Shown here one piece after another: positions 1 through 6,565 of a stretch of DNA of 17,271 bases. The notes under the pieces are model-generated. The model was given only the letters and a program-made list of their open reading frames with translations. It did no database searches and was not told where the DNA came from. Numbering within the stretch: the first letter of the stretch is position 1; each line of letters opens with the position of its first letter. This DNA comes from CAZTBB01 sp964611755. GTDB taxonomy: Bacteria; Pseudomonadota; Alphaproteobacteria; Micavibrionales; Micavibrionaceae. A program made the translations under genes and the position numbers. The stretch is from positions 1 to 17,271 of the forward strand of contig CAZTBB010000037.1 in assembly GCA_964611755.1 (NCBI GenBank), read 5' to 3'.

Positions 1-3
1 GTC

Positions 4-1602
4 ATGAAACATCATGAAATCATCCATATGTTGTTTGCATTATCGGGGCTTTATAACACCGATGATTTGGTTGCAGAGATCATGAAAGACCCCAAAAAAG
101 TCTCTGATTCCCAGCTTAAAAAAGCGCTTATTCTTATGCGGTTCAGTGCAAGTCCTGACTTCTTGCATATCTTGGAAAAAGGGAAAAAGAAATACACAAT
201 TGCATCCGCACTTGCCCTGCTCAGCTATCGTCGCAATGACAGTAATATCCATGAGAACAAAATAAAAATATTGGACTTTGCCAAAAACATTCAATACATC
301 CCGCCGGACAAAGATATCTTTGCTTTGTTACTGCATGCTTATTTTTATGTCAGCTATATAAGCTATGAACATAAACACGATATCAAAAAATACATGAATG
401 TGTTTATTGAAAAAACGGTACAAAAGTTTCTCTGGAATAAACAGGCCATCGAATCTGCAAAAGCGCGTGCAATACAAAACAAACCAGATAATGGCGGAAA
501 GCCTGTACTGCTTTTCTATGCTGAATTTTTTCAAAAAGACCATGCCGTCTACAAATCATGGGGGCGACGCCTGGACAGGCTCAAAGACTATTTTGATGTC
601 AGGCTTTTGATAAACGAGAAATCCTATGATCCAGCTATGAACGAGGATTATGATCATATTTATCAATGCGATAACAACAAAGCGGATGTGATGATTGCCC
701 AGATTTTTGAGATCAACCCGGATATTTTATTTTATCCGGCCATCGGCATGACTCCCATTGGCTTGGTGCTGTCCAATTGCCGCATTGCCGATATGCAAGT
801 TATGGGCCTTGGTCATCCAGCCACAGCCATGAGCAAGCATATCGATTTTGTGATCGGCCATGAAGACCTCTACTCGGATCAGGGCTTCCCCGAAGATCAT
901 TATATTGGGGAAACACTGCCCTCTCAATTTTCAGCACACCCTTATCTGGTCAATAAAAACTTGTCTATTCCCGATAAAAGCCCTACCAAAACCAGTGTTA
1001 ACATCTCTATCGTGGGTGCTCATTTCAAACTTTCCGAACCATTTCTAAACATGGTCTCAGATATTAATGAACAGGCTGATTTCGACATCAAGCTGATCTT
1101 TATCACATTGGCAGGGGGAATAGGCTCTGCCTATACAAAAAGCTTCCTCGGCCAGAGATTTCCGAATGCTGAAATTTCCGGTTTCAAGGATTATGAAAGC
1201 TACATGGATGTGATTAACCGATCGGATATTATGTTTTGTCCATTTCCCTTTAGCCACTCAAACACTATTTTCGATGCTTTATGCCTCGGCAAGCCCTGTC
1301 TGGCCATAAGGGGAGAAGAACCCCACACGCGGGCGGGCGCCGTCACATTGAGTCATGTTGGCCTAAAGGACGATTTTGTTGTTGATACGGTTGAAGACTA
1401 CAAAAAACGCTTCTTTGAGTTAGCGCAAAAAATTATGGCAGGAGAAACCCGCTTTTTTGATCCAGAGGAAATTTATAATATCCTGGCCGAGCAAACATAT
1501 GATTATGATTATGGCGCTGTCTTCAAATGGGCCTATGACAACCGTAAGCTTATCAACGCTAAACCATATGGGCTTTATAAGGCTTTTGAGGATATTGCTT
1601 AA
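4..1602 (+). CDS. HMW1C-like glycosyltransferase (GT41 family)
   Basis: Probable cytoplasmic glycosyltransferase of the HMW1C/ApNGT type, which moves hexose from a UDP-sugar to asparagine side chains of secreted adhesins. The recognisable part is the C-terminal half: a MQVMGLGHPAT block at residues 264-274 (family form MALGHPATT), GAHFKL with a lysine at 342 where the family has its UDP-contacting lysine, and PFPFSHSNTIFD at 413-424, matching the family PFPFGNTNGIID motif with its Asn and Asp kept. Residues 1-150 are all-helical in character, like the N-terminal domain of HMW1C. The family is about 620 aa and this frame gives 532, so the start at base 4 may be internal and the gene may begin before the window. 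The stop lies directly before an att-like repeat (1603-1620). No adhesin or other acceptor gene is visible. Family confidence is good; acceptor and sugar are unknown. Confidence 0.78.
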   Translation: MKHHEIIHMLFALSGLYNTDDLVAEIMKDPKKVSDSQLKKALILMRFSASPDFLHILEKGKKKYTIASALALLSYRRNDSNIHENKIKILDFAKNIQYIPPDKDIFALLLHAYFYVSYISYEHKHDIKKYMNVFIEKTVQKFLWNKQAIESAKARAIQNKPDNGGKPVLLFYAEFFQKDHAVYKSWGRRLDRLKDYFDVRLLINEKSYDPAMNEDYDHIYQCDNNKADVMIAQIFEINPDILFYPAIGMTPIGLVLSNCRIADMQVMGLGHPATAMSKHIDFVIGHEDLYSDQGFPEDHYIGETLPSQFSAHPYLVNKNLSIPDKSPTKTSVNISIVGAHFKLSEPFLNMVSDINEQADFDIKLIFITLAGGIGSAYTKSFLGQRFPNAEISGFKDYESYMDVINRSDIMFCPFPFSHSNTIFDALCLGKPCLAIRGEEPHTRAGAVTLSHVGLKDDFVVDTVEDYKKRFFELAQKIMAGETRFFDPEEIYNILAEQTYDYDYGAVFKWAYDNRKLINAKPYGLYKAFEDIA

Positions 1603-1620
1603 AATTGATTGCGGGGGTAG
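1603..1620 (+). repeat. Distal att-like copy of the tRNA-fMet 3' end
   Basis: This 18-nt stretch matches 4172-4189 at 17 positions; 12 consecutive bases, TTGCGGGGGTAG, are identical. The match covers the discriminator base and acceptor stem plus the flanking CCA side. It begins at the base after the stop codon of the GT41 gene. I read it as the far attachment site of an integrated element. Confidence 0.5.
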
Positions 1621-1739
1621 TAACCGAATATCGGCGTTAAACTTTGATATTAAATGAGTTTTTTATTTTTAAGATGATTTTGTACCGTGTCTTGTACTGT
1701 TATAAATTACCCACAAGAAATGGGAATTGAACTGGTGCA

Positions 1740-1985
1740 AGTGAGGAAGGCGCTCGGTTTGTTATATGTCTGTTTTTCTGAATGGTTCAAAGTATTACAG
1801 TTTTGTGATGAAGTCCATGCACGGATAAAACCCGTGCATGAAACCTATAGGCTTAGTAACGCCAAAGAGCGAGAGTCTTGCGACCATCAGTATTGGTGTT
1901 TTCGGCTTTTTTATTACTCGGTGGGGTGATAATCTTCCCATAGTCACCAGCCTGAATAGGCTTGGGTGATAAAATTGTTTTTTTC
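1740..1985 (+). ncRNA. Structured non-coding region, possibly phage C4-type immunity RNA
   Basis: This fills most of the 400-nt gap between the GT41 gene and the receiver-like gene. It contains a perfect 9-bp stem with 7-nt loop at 1816-1840 (CATGCACGG / CCGTGCATG), a palindrome CCTATAGG at 1845-1852, weaker stems around 1870-1900, and a 10-bp bulged hairpin at 1944-1969 followed by seven T. GGGTGATAA occurs at 1924-1932 and 1964-1972, so the TCACC at 1944-1948 can pair with either copy. An 80-codon frame from GTG 1687 to 1929 runs through it, but it has no Shine-Dalgarno and is split by the strongest hairpin, so I do not call it coding. From memory the layout resembles leader regions of P1/P4-like phages that carry C4 antisense RNA and Icd/Ash-like frames. 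That resemblance is unverified. Confidence 0.33.
1944..1984 (+). terminator. Hairpin plus T-run, possible terminator
   Basis: TCACC-AGCCT-GAAT-AGGCT-TG-GGTGA forms about 10 bp with a 2-nt bulge at 1944-1969. TTTTTTT follows at 1978-1984, about 8 nt after the stem. That gap is longer than in a classic intrinsic terminator, so the call is tentative. Confidence 0.35.
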
Positions 1986-2004
1986 ATTATATTTTCTTTC
2001 TTGA

Positions 2005-2538
2005 TTATTTGTTTGGTTTATCCTGCTGATCGACGGCATAATCACCGCCTAACATGCGCAGAATTTGTCTTTGCTTTTCATTGTCAGTAGCATTTTTATC
2101 TTGGCTGTCTGCAAGGGTTTTATCTGTGTTTTTTCGTACATCAGTTTTAATTTTCTGACGAATTAGCGCAAACTCGATTGCATCCACCAGTCTTGCAAAC
2201 TGTCCTCGAATAACTGTATCCGCAGCGCCTTGTTCCATGACATAGGTAGAAAGCCCGTGTTCATCTTTGGCGCTTTTCAGCACAAGAATAGGAATTTCAA
2301 AAACCATATCGTCAATACTTTGAAAAACTTCTTTGGGGGTCAGTATGCCCTCCATTTCAGGTTTCAAAATGACAAGATCCGCTTTGTTTATACACAATCT
2401 GGCTTCCTTAACACTAACACAATGGCTCATAGACCATGGAACCCGCATATCCTTTTCAAGCCGTGACTTGATTAAATTTTTTTCATCAAAGTCGTTGTTA
2501 ACAATAAGAATACGGATTGTGATAGGCGGAGCGGTCAC
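2005..2538 (-). CDS. Degenerate response-regulator receiver-domain protein
   Basis: A single CheY-like receiver domain (about residues 8-125) followed by a charged 50-residue tail. The fold is visible from strand 1 (IRILIVNND, 8-16), the helix that follows, ADLVILKPEMEG (53-64), PILVLKSAKDE (83-93) and GAADTVIRGQ (104-113). The phospho-accepting Asp expected after ADLVIL is Lys59, the acidic pair is NND instead of DDD, the switch Thr/Ser position reads Lys88-Ser89, and the conserved Lys is Arg111. It is therefore probably not phosphorylated in the usual way and may signal by protein contact. There is no DNA-binding domain or other output domain. The start is GTG at 2538, 12 nt after the stop of the cold-shock gene. 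No ATG lies near the domain start and the Shine-Dalgarno is poor, so this start is uncertain. It is probably co-transcribed with csp. Confidence 0.68.
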   Translation of the reverse strand: MTAPPITIRILIVNNDFDEKNLIKSRLEKDMRVPWSMSHCVSVKEARLCINKADLVILKPEMEGILTPKEVFQSIDDMVFEIPILVLKSAKDEHGLSTYVMEQGAADTVIRGQFARLVDAIEFALIRQKIKTDVRKNTDKTLADSQDKNATDNEKQRQILRMLGGDYAVDQQDKPNK

Positions 2539-2550
2539 AGTGCTATTGCC

Positions 2551-2772
2551 CTATGCTGCCTCCTTGAGGTTAGCCGCGCTATCTTTACCTTTTTTCGGGT
2601 CACGTTGCAGATCGAAACTAATCTTCTGACCTTCTGTTAAGGTATGCATTCCGGCTCTTTCAACGGCGCTTCTGTGAACGAATACGTCCTCACCGCCATT
2701 ATCTGGTTGAATGAAGCCAAAGCCTTTTTGATCGTTAAACCACTTAACTGTTCCTGTATGTGTCGTTGTCAT
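2551..2772 (-). CDS. Cold-shock domain protein (CspA family), copy 1
   Basis: A 73-aa single cold-shock domain that binds single-stranded nucleic acid, typically an RNA chaperone. Both RNA-binding motifs are intact: KGFGFI (RNP1) and DVFVH (RNP2), after the TGTVKWFN opening. The start is the ATG at 2772 because AAAGGAAA lies just upstream and the domain begins within a few residues; the frame stays open upstream to 2907 without looking like protein. The C-terminal part contains AAGGAGG in its coding DNA, about 20 nt before the GTG of the downstream receiver-like gene. About 320 nt of gene-free DNA precede it, which would allow the long leader common in cspA-type genes. It differs from the second copy at 16397-16606 and lies inside the putative tRNA-linked element. 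Confidence 0.9.
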   Translation of the reverse strand: MTTTHTGTVKWFNDQKGFGFIQPDNGGEDVFVHRSAVERAGMHTLTEGQKISFDLQRDPKKGKDSAANLKEAA

Positions 2773-3094
2773 ATTTTTTTCCTTTATTTCAAATATGGTT
2801 ATTGCTTGCGAACGACATAATGCCAAACGCATGTTTGAGAGCCGCTGATAGCAGCATAGACCTATAAATTTTGAACTTTTCGGAAAAGGTGAGGTTTTGA
2901 CGTTCACGTATTAGCTAATGTGCAAATACTATTTTCTGTAGGCTCGTATCTCATAGAGAGCATTGTCAAACTGAGTGAAGTAATGACAGGTTTGGTACAG
3001 CTTGTCAAACTTTCATTATTTCTTGTCTCTATCATCAGGGTGATTGAGAAAGCACCACCTTAGAAAAAGTAGAAAGTCTTTTATAAATTTCACT
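2773..3094 (-). promoter_or_regulatory. Gene-free region upstream of csp copy 1, candidate leader
   Basis: No gene is visible here. On the minus strand TTGACA occurs twice as part of AGTTTGACAA (plus-strand TTGTCAAACT at 2963-2972 and 3002-3011, 39 nt apart). Either could be a -35 element, giving a csp leader of roughly 150-200 nt. The matching -10 boxes are poor (CATTAC for the upstream copy), so no promoter can be fixed. A short hairpin GCTG/CAGC lies near 2843-2854. Confidence 0.25.
2963..3011 (-). repeat. 10-bp direct repeat TTGTCAAACT, two copies
   Basis: TTGTCAAACT is exact at 2963-2972 and 3002-3011, 39 nt start to start, close to four helical turns. Reversed it contains TTGACA. It could be a duplicated promoter element or an operator pair for the csp gene on the left. 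Both copies being chance is also possible in AT-rich DNA. Confidence 0.4.
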
Positions 3095-3508
3095 TTAACC
3101 ACCTGTCTGTTCGTCAATGAATTTGCGGATTTGTGAAATGTTGTAATTGCTAAATTCTTGATAATGCTCTTTTGCTTTTATAGAGGCTTCTGAATAGCAG
3201 CCCTCTTTCATGTTGACATAGTCAAGCCTGTACTGGATGTTATAACGCCGCTCCAAAATTTTAGTTTTCAGATATTCCGGATTTATTTGTGACTGATCCT
3301 TCTTGACTGCGGCAAACAGCTCGTCAGCAACAAACTCGAGCGTTTTAAGGAACGCACCATTCAACTCACCTCTTGTGCTTAAACAATGACGATGGTAAGC
3401 GAAGGCACTTTCGTTCATATCAAATAAATACAGCAAAAAATCAATTCTTTTTTGAGGTGCCGCGCTGGCGATTGTTGGCTGCGAAGCCACAATTGCAATA
3501 AGGGTCAA
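3095..3508 (-). CDS. Small exported protein of unknown function, start probably frameshifted
   Basis: I do not recognise the family. The product begins with a hydrophobic stretch (TLIAIVASQPTIASAAP) that reads as a signal peptide with an AxA-type cleavage site, followed by about 115 mostly helical, charged residues with several Tyr. The open frame has no ATG start: the first usable codon is TTG at 3508, without a good Shine-Dalgarno. An ATG at 3545 in the neighbouring frame would give MNFTERDFIRILL joined to the same signal peptide if one base were removed from the AAAA run (plus strand 3529-3532). So either the gene is a recent pseudogene, the run is a sequencing error, or the real start is non-standard. 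No catalytic motif is visible. It lies inside the putative element. Confidence 0.5.
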   Translation of the reverse strand: MTLIAIVASQPTIASAAPQKRIDFLLYLFDMNESAFAYHRHCLSTRGELNGAFLKTLEFVADELFAAVKKDQSQINPEYLKTKILERRYNIQYRLDYVNMKEGCYSEASIKAKEHYQEFSNYNISQIRKFIDEQTGG

Positions 3509-3601
3509 TAAAATACGGATAAAATCTCTTTTCTGTAAAGTTCATGAACACTACGCTAGGTAAGTAGAAATAGCGAGATATATTTCGGCGATTACCAAAA
3601 G

Positions 3602-3618
3602 AGGAATTGAACCTACGA
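3602..3618 (+). repeat. Copy of the tRNA-fMet T-arm sequence
   Basis: AGGAATTGAACCTACGA matches 4188-4204 of the tRNA gene at 16 of 17 positions. It lies 8 nt beyond the stop codon of the integrase remnant. The surrounding bases do not make a tRNA: the T stem is broken at its outer pairs and no anticodon arm precedes it. I read it as an attachment-site copy or tRNA fragment left by a second integration or deletion event. Confidence 0.42.
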
Positions 3619-3625
3619 AAAACGA

Positions 3626-3917
3626 TTAAGTGTTTGGTTTTTTGGGTTTAGGGCGTTGTATGAACCTATCACGCCCTAAAGCAGGATTGTCTTCACACAA
3701 GGCTTTATCAATGGCGTAGTCAAAAATAGCAGTACAGCGCTGGCAAATCCGTTTTGCTACGTCTGGTGCATTTCTTTGTTCTACAGCCTCTAAGACGGTG
3801 ACAATATCTTTTCTCGTAACATCTGTGATCTGCTTTTGGCCTATACCCCTTTATGCGCACTTGCACACGGTAGGAGATATCTCCATTTTTCAATTTTCTT
3901 TTCTGTATATTAGCCAT
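3626..3917 (-). pseudogene. Phage-type tyrosine integrase remnant, frameshifted, no catalytic domain
   Basis: The reading starts at ATG 3917, behind a good AGAGGAG Shine-Dalgarno, with MANIQKRKLKNGDISYRVQV, a typical arm-type DNA-binding N-terminus. The frame then shifts by one base near 3850. From there the neighbouring frame encodes about 70 residues (GQKQITDVTRKDIVTVLEAV, then NAPDVAKRICQRC and AIFDYAIDKALCEDNPAL), a core-binding domain of the P4-type integrase kind, ending at TAA 3626-3628. The whole catalytic domain with its Arg-His-Arg-Tyr set is missing. Only about 25 residues separate the N-terminus from the core-binding part, so there is also an internal deletion, or the piece joins two integrases. 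It points at the tRNA-fMet gene about 260 nt away, the expected place for the integrase of a tRNA-inserted element. It cannot be active. Confidence 0.75.
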
Positions 3918-3993
3918 AGCTCCTCTTTCAAAAATAAAGTTTAGTTAGGGCTGAATACCAAAGCGCAAGACAAACAAACTGATGTTTTTTAAC

Positions 3994-4018
3994 AGTAACT
4001 CCAATGATTACAGTTACT
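3994..4018. repeat. Inverted repeat AGTAACT / AGTTACT
   Basis: AGTAACT at 3994-4000 and AGTTACT at 4012-4018 are exact inverted copies 11 nt apart, between the integrase remnant and the tRNA. It could be an operator or recombination-protein site in the old attachment region, or chance. Confidence 0.35.
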
Positions 4019-4037
4019 TAAATGATCATCTTTTTAC

Positions 4038-4150
4038 TGTGGCACAATAAAGGCACAAACTATGTCCTAAAATGTGTTCCAGCCTAATTATGTTATGGTC
4101 TCTGATTTGAGATAAAAAGAAAACTAAACCCAATGTGCCACCAATGTGCA
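4038..4150. repeat. Repeated GGCACA motifs, candidate integrase arm sites
   Basis: The motif GGCACAAT or close variants occurs in two tandem pairs in opposite orientation: GTGGCACAAT and AAGGCACAAA at about 4038-4058 on the plus strand, and CCAATGTGCCA and CCAATGTGCA at 4130-4150, which read TGGCACATT and GCACATT on the minus strand. They lie between the integrase N-terminus and the tRNA att sequence, where phage integrases have arm-type binding sites. No other gene is visible in 3918-4174. Confidence 0.35.
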
Positions 4151-4174
4151 TTAGGCGAGCGACTGCTCTTTAAT

Positions 4175-4251
<77 letters not shown>

Positions 4252-4312
4252 TCAATATAAGGAAAACGTTTTAAACCGGCTGCAAAGCCTCACGTTTTTC
4301 TGAGGTTTCACA

Positions 4313-4341
4313 GATATAAAGCCCGATTCATAAAAAATCAA
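4313..4341 (-). promoter_or_regulatory. Candidate promoter for tRNA-fMet
   Basis: On the minus strand TTGATT (4341-4336) and TATATC (4318-4313) are separated by exactly 17 nt, placing a start near 4306, about 55 nt before the tRNA. It is divergent from the thi promoter just to its right. Confidence 0.45.
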
Positions 4342-4349
4342 GAGATTCA

Positions 4350-4377
4350 TTGACTTTTCTTTGGGCAAGATTACTGT
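4350..4377 (+). promoter_or_regulatory. Candidate promoter of the thi operon
   Basis: TTGACT at 4350-4355 and TACTGT at 4372-4377 with a 16-nt spacer. The start would be near 4384, directly at the 5' edge of the TPP riboswitch, which supports the assignment. The -10 box is only a moderate match. Confidence 0.45.
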
Positions 4378-4384
4378 GCTTGTG

Positions 4385-4490
4385 AATAAGGTCTCACCGG
4401 GGGTGCCGATATTGCCCTGAATGACAGGGAAATGGCTGAGAATAGACCCTTTGAACCTGATCCGGGTTATACCGGCGTTCTTTTGGAAAA
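4385..4490 (+). promoter_or_regulatory. TPP riboswitch (THI element)
   Basis: The hallmark segments are present in order: CACCGGGGGTGCC, then GGCTGAGA, then ACCCTTTGAACCTGATCCGG and GTTATACCGGCG. A small extra hairpin (CCCTG-AATGA-CAGGG, 4415-4429) forms the variable P3 extension. The Shine-Dalgarno of thiO (AAAGGAAG, about 4489-4496) follows at once, and no terminator hairpin lies between aptamer and start codon. TPP binding therefore probably blocks translation initiation of thiO, the first gene. The outer P1 helix looks weak and its exact ends are estimates. Confidence 0.95.
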
Positions 4491-4504
4491 AGGAAGTGTG
4501 AGAA

Positions 4505-5599
4505 ATGGCAAAAACACAGCAAAAAGTTGCAATTGTTGGTGCTGGAGTTATGGGCCTCAGCGCAGCTATTACGCTGCGTGAATCTTCGCATATTGATCTC
4601 TATGATATGAATGGATTTCCGGCTCACAATGCCAGCTATATAGCCGGAGGCATGCTCGCCCCCTATGCCGAGTTGGAGCACATGCCGCGCAGCTTTATTC
4701 CGGCCTGCCTACGATCAATCGCCTTATGGAATGATTACCAAAACATCTCGAACCTTGATCTGGGCTTTTCACAAAAGGGGAGCCTCCTGCTGGCGCACCC
4801 GCAAGACCGCTATATCCGCGAGCGCCTCATAAGCCATATCAATCAGGCTGATGAAGCCCAATCATTGGATAGAAATGCTTTAAAATCCCTGGAGCCACAA
4901 ATCGCGGAGCAGTTTTCAGACGCGCTATTTTTACCGGACGAAGCTCACCTTAACCCTCAAAAGGCGAGCACCGCTCTATGCTCATATACCGCTCAACAGG
5001 GCATAAACCATATGCATAAGAAAATCAGCCCGGAAAAACTCTCAAACGATTATGATATTGTTTTGGATTGCCGCGGGTACAGCGCAGCCATCGATCAAGA
5101 CGATTTGCGCGCCGTTAAAGGCGAGCTCCTGATCGTTGAAAATAAAGAATTTCATCTACAGCGTCCTGTACGCATTATGCATCCGCGCTACCCTCTTTAT
5201 ATTGTGCCACGCGGTGAGGGCATATTTATGATTGGTGCCACCATCATCGAGAGCGCGGAAGATGGTGTATCACTTCGGTCATCTATGGAATTGATGAGTG
5301 CGCTCTACACTCTACACCCCTCTTTCGGAGAAGCACGCATCCTTGATATGCAATCGGGCCTACGCCCATCTTATGGTGATAATTTGCCGCGCATTTCACG
5401 CGCACAAAACATTATCAGCGCAAACGGGCTATACCGTCATGGCTGGTTGATGGCACCTGTCATGGCCGAAATAATAAAAGACATGATTATGGGACACGCA
5501 CACACGCATCAGGATTTATTTTTAAAACAAACAAGAGAAGGACAAGACGATGAAGATTATCATCAACGGAGAAGAGAAAACACTCGCAGCGCCGCTTAA
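4505..5599 (+). CDS. thiO: Glycine oxidase, thiazole synthesis
   Basis: FAD-dependent oxidase that turns glycine into the imine (dehydroglycine) used by ThiG to build the thiamine thiazole ring. It has a Rossmann FAD motif GAGVMGLSAA at residues 12-21, the GGMLAPYAE segment near residue 50, and a C-terminal GLRPSYGDNLPRI block, where the family Arg contacts the substrate carboxylate, followed by HGWLMAP. The 364-aa length is normal. The start ATG is set by the Shine-Dalgarno just downstream of the TPP riboswitch. The last 16 codons overlap the start of thiS by 50 nt; the tail after residue 345 (QDDEDYHQRRRE) is hydrophilic and looks like read-through into thiS rather than conserved protein. 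First gene of the operon, so it carries the TPP control directly. Confidence 0.93.
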   Translation: MAKTQQKVAIVGAGVMGLSAAITLRESSHIDLYDMNGFPAHNASYIAGGMLAPYAELEHMPRSFIPACLRSIALWNDYQNISNLDLGFSQKGSLLLAHPQDRYIRERLISHINQADEAQSLDRNALKSLEPQIAEQFSDALFLPDEAHLNPQKASTALCSYTAQQGINHMHKKISPEKLSNDYDIVLDCRGYSAAIDQDDLRAVKGELLIVENKEFHLQRPVRIMHPRYPLYIVPRGEGIFMIGATIIESAEDGVSLRSSMELMSALYTLHPSFGEARILDMQSGLRPSYGDNLPRISRAQNIISANGLYRHGWLMAPVMAEIIKDMIMGHAHTHQDLFLKQTREGQDDEDYHQRRRENTRSAA

Positions 5600-5750
5600 T
5601 CTATATGATGTTCTAGTCCAGGAAGATGTGATCGGCATGATGATCGCTGTAGCGCGCAATGGCGAATTTGTCCCGAAGGAAAATTATCAATCTGTTGCCA
5701 TTGCCGAAGGCGACCAAATTGAAATTGTTGCACCGATGCAAGGAGGATAA
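5550..5750 (+). CDS. thiS: Sulfur carrier protein ThiS
   Basis: A 66-aa ubiquitin-like sulfur carrier ending in the required Gly-Gly. ThiF adenylates the terminal glycine, it is then converted to a thiocarboxylate, and ThiG takes the sulfur. The opening MKIIINGEEKTL and the ending APMQGG are diagnostic. A strong GAGAAGGA Shine-Dalgarno lies 7 nt before the ATG even though this DNA is still inside thiO, so independent initiation is expected. It overlaps thiO by 50 nt and is followed 5 nt later by thiG, suggesting tight translational coupling. Confidence 0.95.
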   Translation: MKIIINGEEKTLAAPLNLYDVLVQEDVIGMMIAVARNGEFVPKENYQSVAIAEGDQIEIVAPMQGG

Positions 5751-5755
5751 GAACC

Positions 5756-6562
5756 ATGTCTGCGCAACCGCTTCAGATCAAAAACACGATCTTGCAAAGC
5801 CGCTTCTTTTTGGGAACGGCCGGCTACCCCTCACCTGACATGCTGGCAAAATCAATCGAGGCAGCACGCCCGGGACTACTGACTGTGTCCTTGCGCCGCG
5901 AGTCAGCTCAAGGCAAAGGGCAGAAATTCTGGGATATAATCAAATCATTCAACCTGCCCATCTTGCCCAACACCGCCGGATGCCTGAGCGCCGCCGAAGC
6001 CATCACAACAGCACAAATGGCCAGAGAGATTTTTGAAACCAATTGGATAAAACTCGAAGTTATCGGCGATGACTACATGCTCCAACCCGATCCCTTTGGT
6101 CTATTAGAGGCTGCCGAAAAACTCATCGCTCTTGGATTTGAGGTCTTCCCCTATATGAATGATGATTTGGTTTTAGCAGAGCGCCTAAGCGATGCGGGCT
6201 GTGATATTCTTATGCCGTGGGGCGCACCAATTGGCTCGGGCCGTGGTCTCAACAACCCCTATGCTCTTAAGTTATTGCGCGATCGCTTTCCTGATAAAAC
6301 CTTGGTGGTCGATGCGGGCATTGGTGCACCATCCCACGCAAGCGCAGCCATGGAGCTCGGCTATGATGCTGTGTTACTCAACACAGCCGTCTCCAAGGCT
6401 CATGACCCTGCAAGAATGGCCGCAGCCTTTTCAAAATCAATCGAGGCCGGAAGGCTCGGATATGTGAGTGGAATTATCGAACAACAAAACAATGCGACGG
6501 CTTCAACACCCATGATTGATAAGCCATTCTGGCAACAGCACAGCCAGAAAAAAGAGGCCTAA
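5756..6562 (+). CDS. thiG: Thiazole synthase
   Basis: TIM-barrel enzyme that condenses 1-deoxy-D-xylulose 5-phosphate, dehydroglycine and ThiS thiocarboxylate into the thiazole phosphate carboxylate. Lys99 in NWIKLEVIGD is the lysine that forms the imine with the sugar. The phosphate-binding GSGRGLNNP and VVDAGIGAPSHA segments and the C-terminal DAVLLNTAVSKAHDP block are all present. The 268-aa length is standard. AAGGAGG overlaps the thiS stop, 8 nt before the ATG. Small departures such as LGTAGYPS for the common LGTGKYPS do not touch catalytic residues. thiE, which often follows thiG in alphaproteobacteria, is absent; thiF follows directly. Confidence 0.96.
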   Translation: MSAQPLQIKNTILQSRFFLGTAGYPSPDMLAKSIEAARPGLLTVSLRRESAQGKGQKFWDIIKSFNLPILPNTAGCLSAAEAITTAQMAREIFETNWIKLEVIGDDYMLQPDPFGLLEAAEKLIALGFEVFPYMNDDLVLAERLSDAGCDILMPWGAPIGSGRGLNNPYALKLLRDRFPDKTLVVDAGIGAPSHASAAMELGYDAVLLNTAVSKAHDPARMAAAFSKSIEAGRLGYVSGIIEQQNNATASTPMIDKPFWQQHSQKKEA

Positions 6563-6565
6563 ACC

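Noticed and set aside
1687..1929. 80-codon frame starting at GTG
   Set aside because: No Shine-Dalgarno, runs through a perfect 9-bp hairpin and other stems, and no family recognised. Treated as part of a structured non-coding region.
2333..2629. 98-codon plus-strand frame
   Set aside because: It lies opposite the receiver-like and cold-shock genes, which have clear domain motifs; it is a shadow frame.
3602..3618. A second tRNA gene at the T-arm match
   Set aside because: Outer T-stem pairs fail and no anticodon or D arm can be found next to it; only a fragment.
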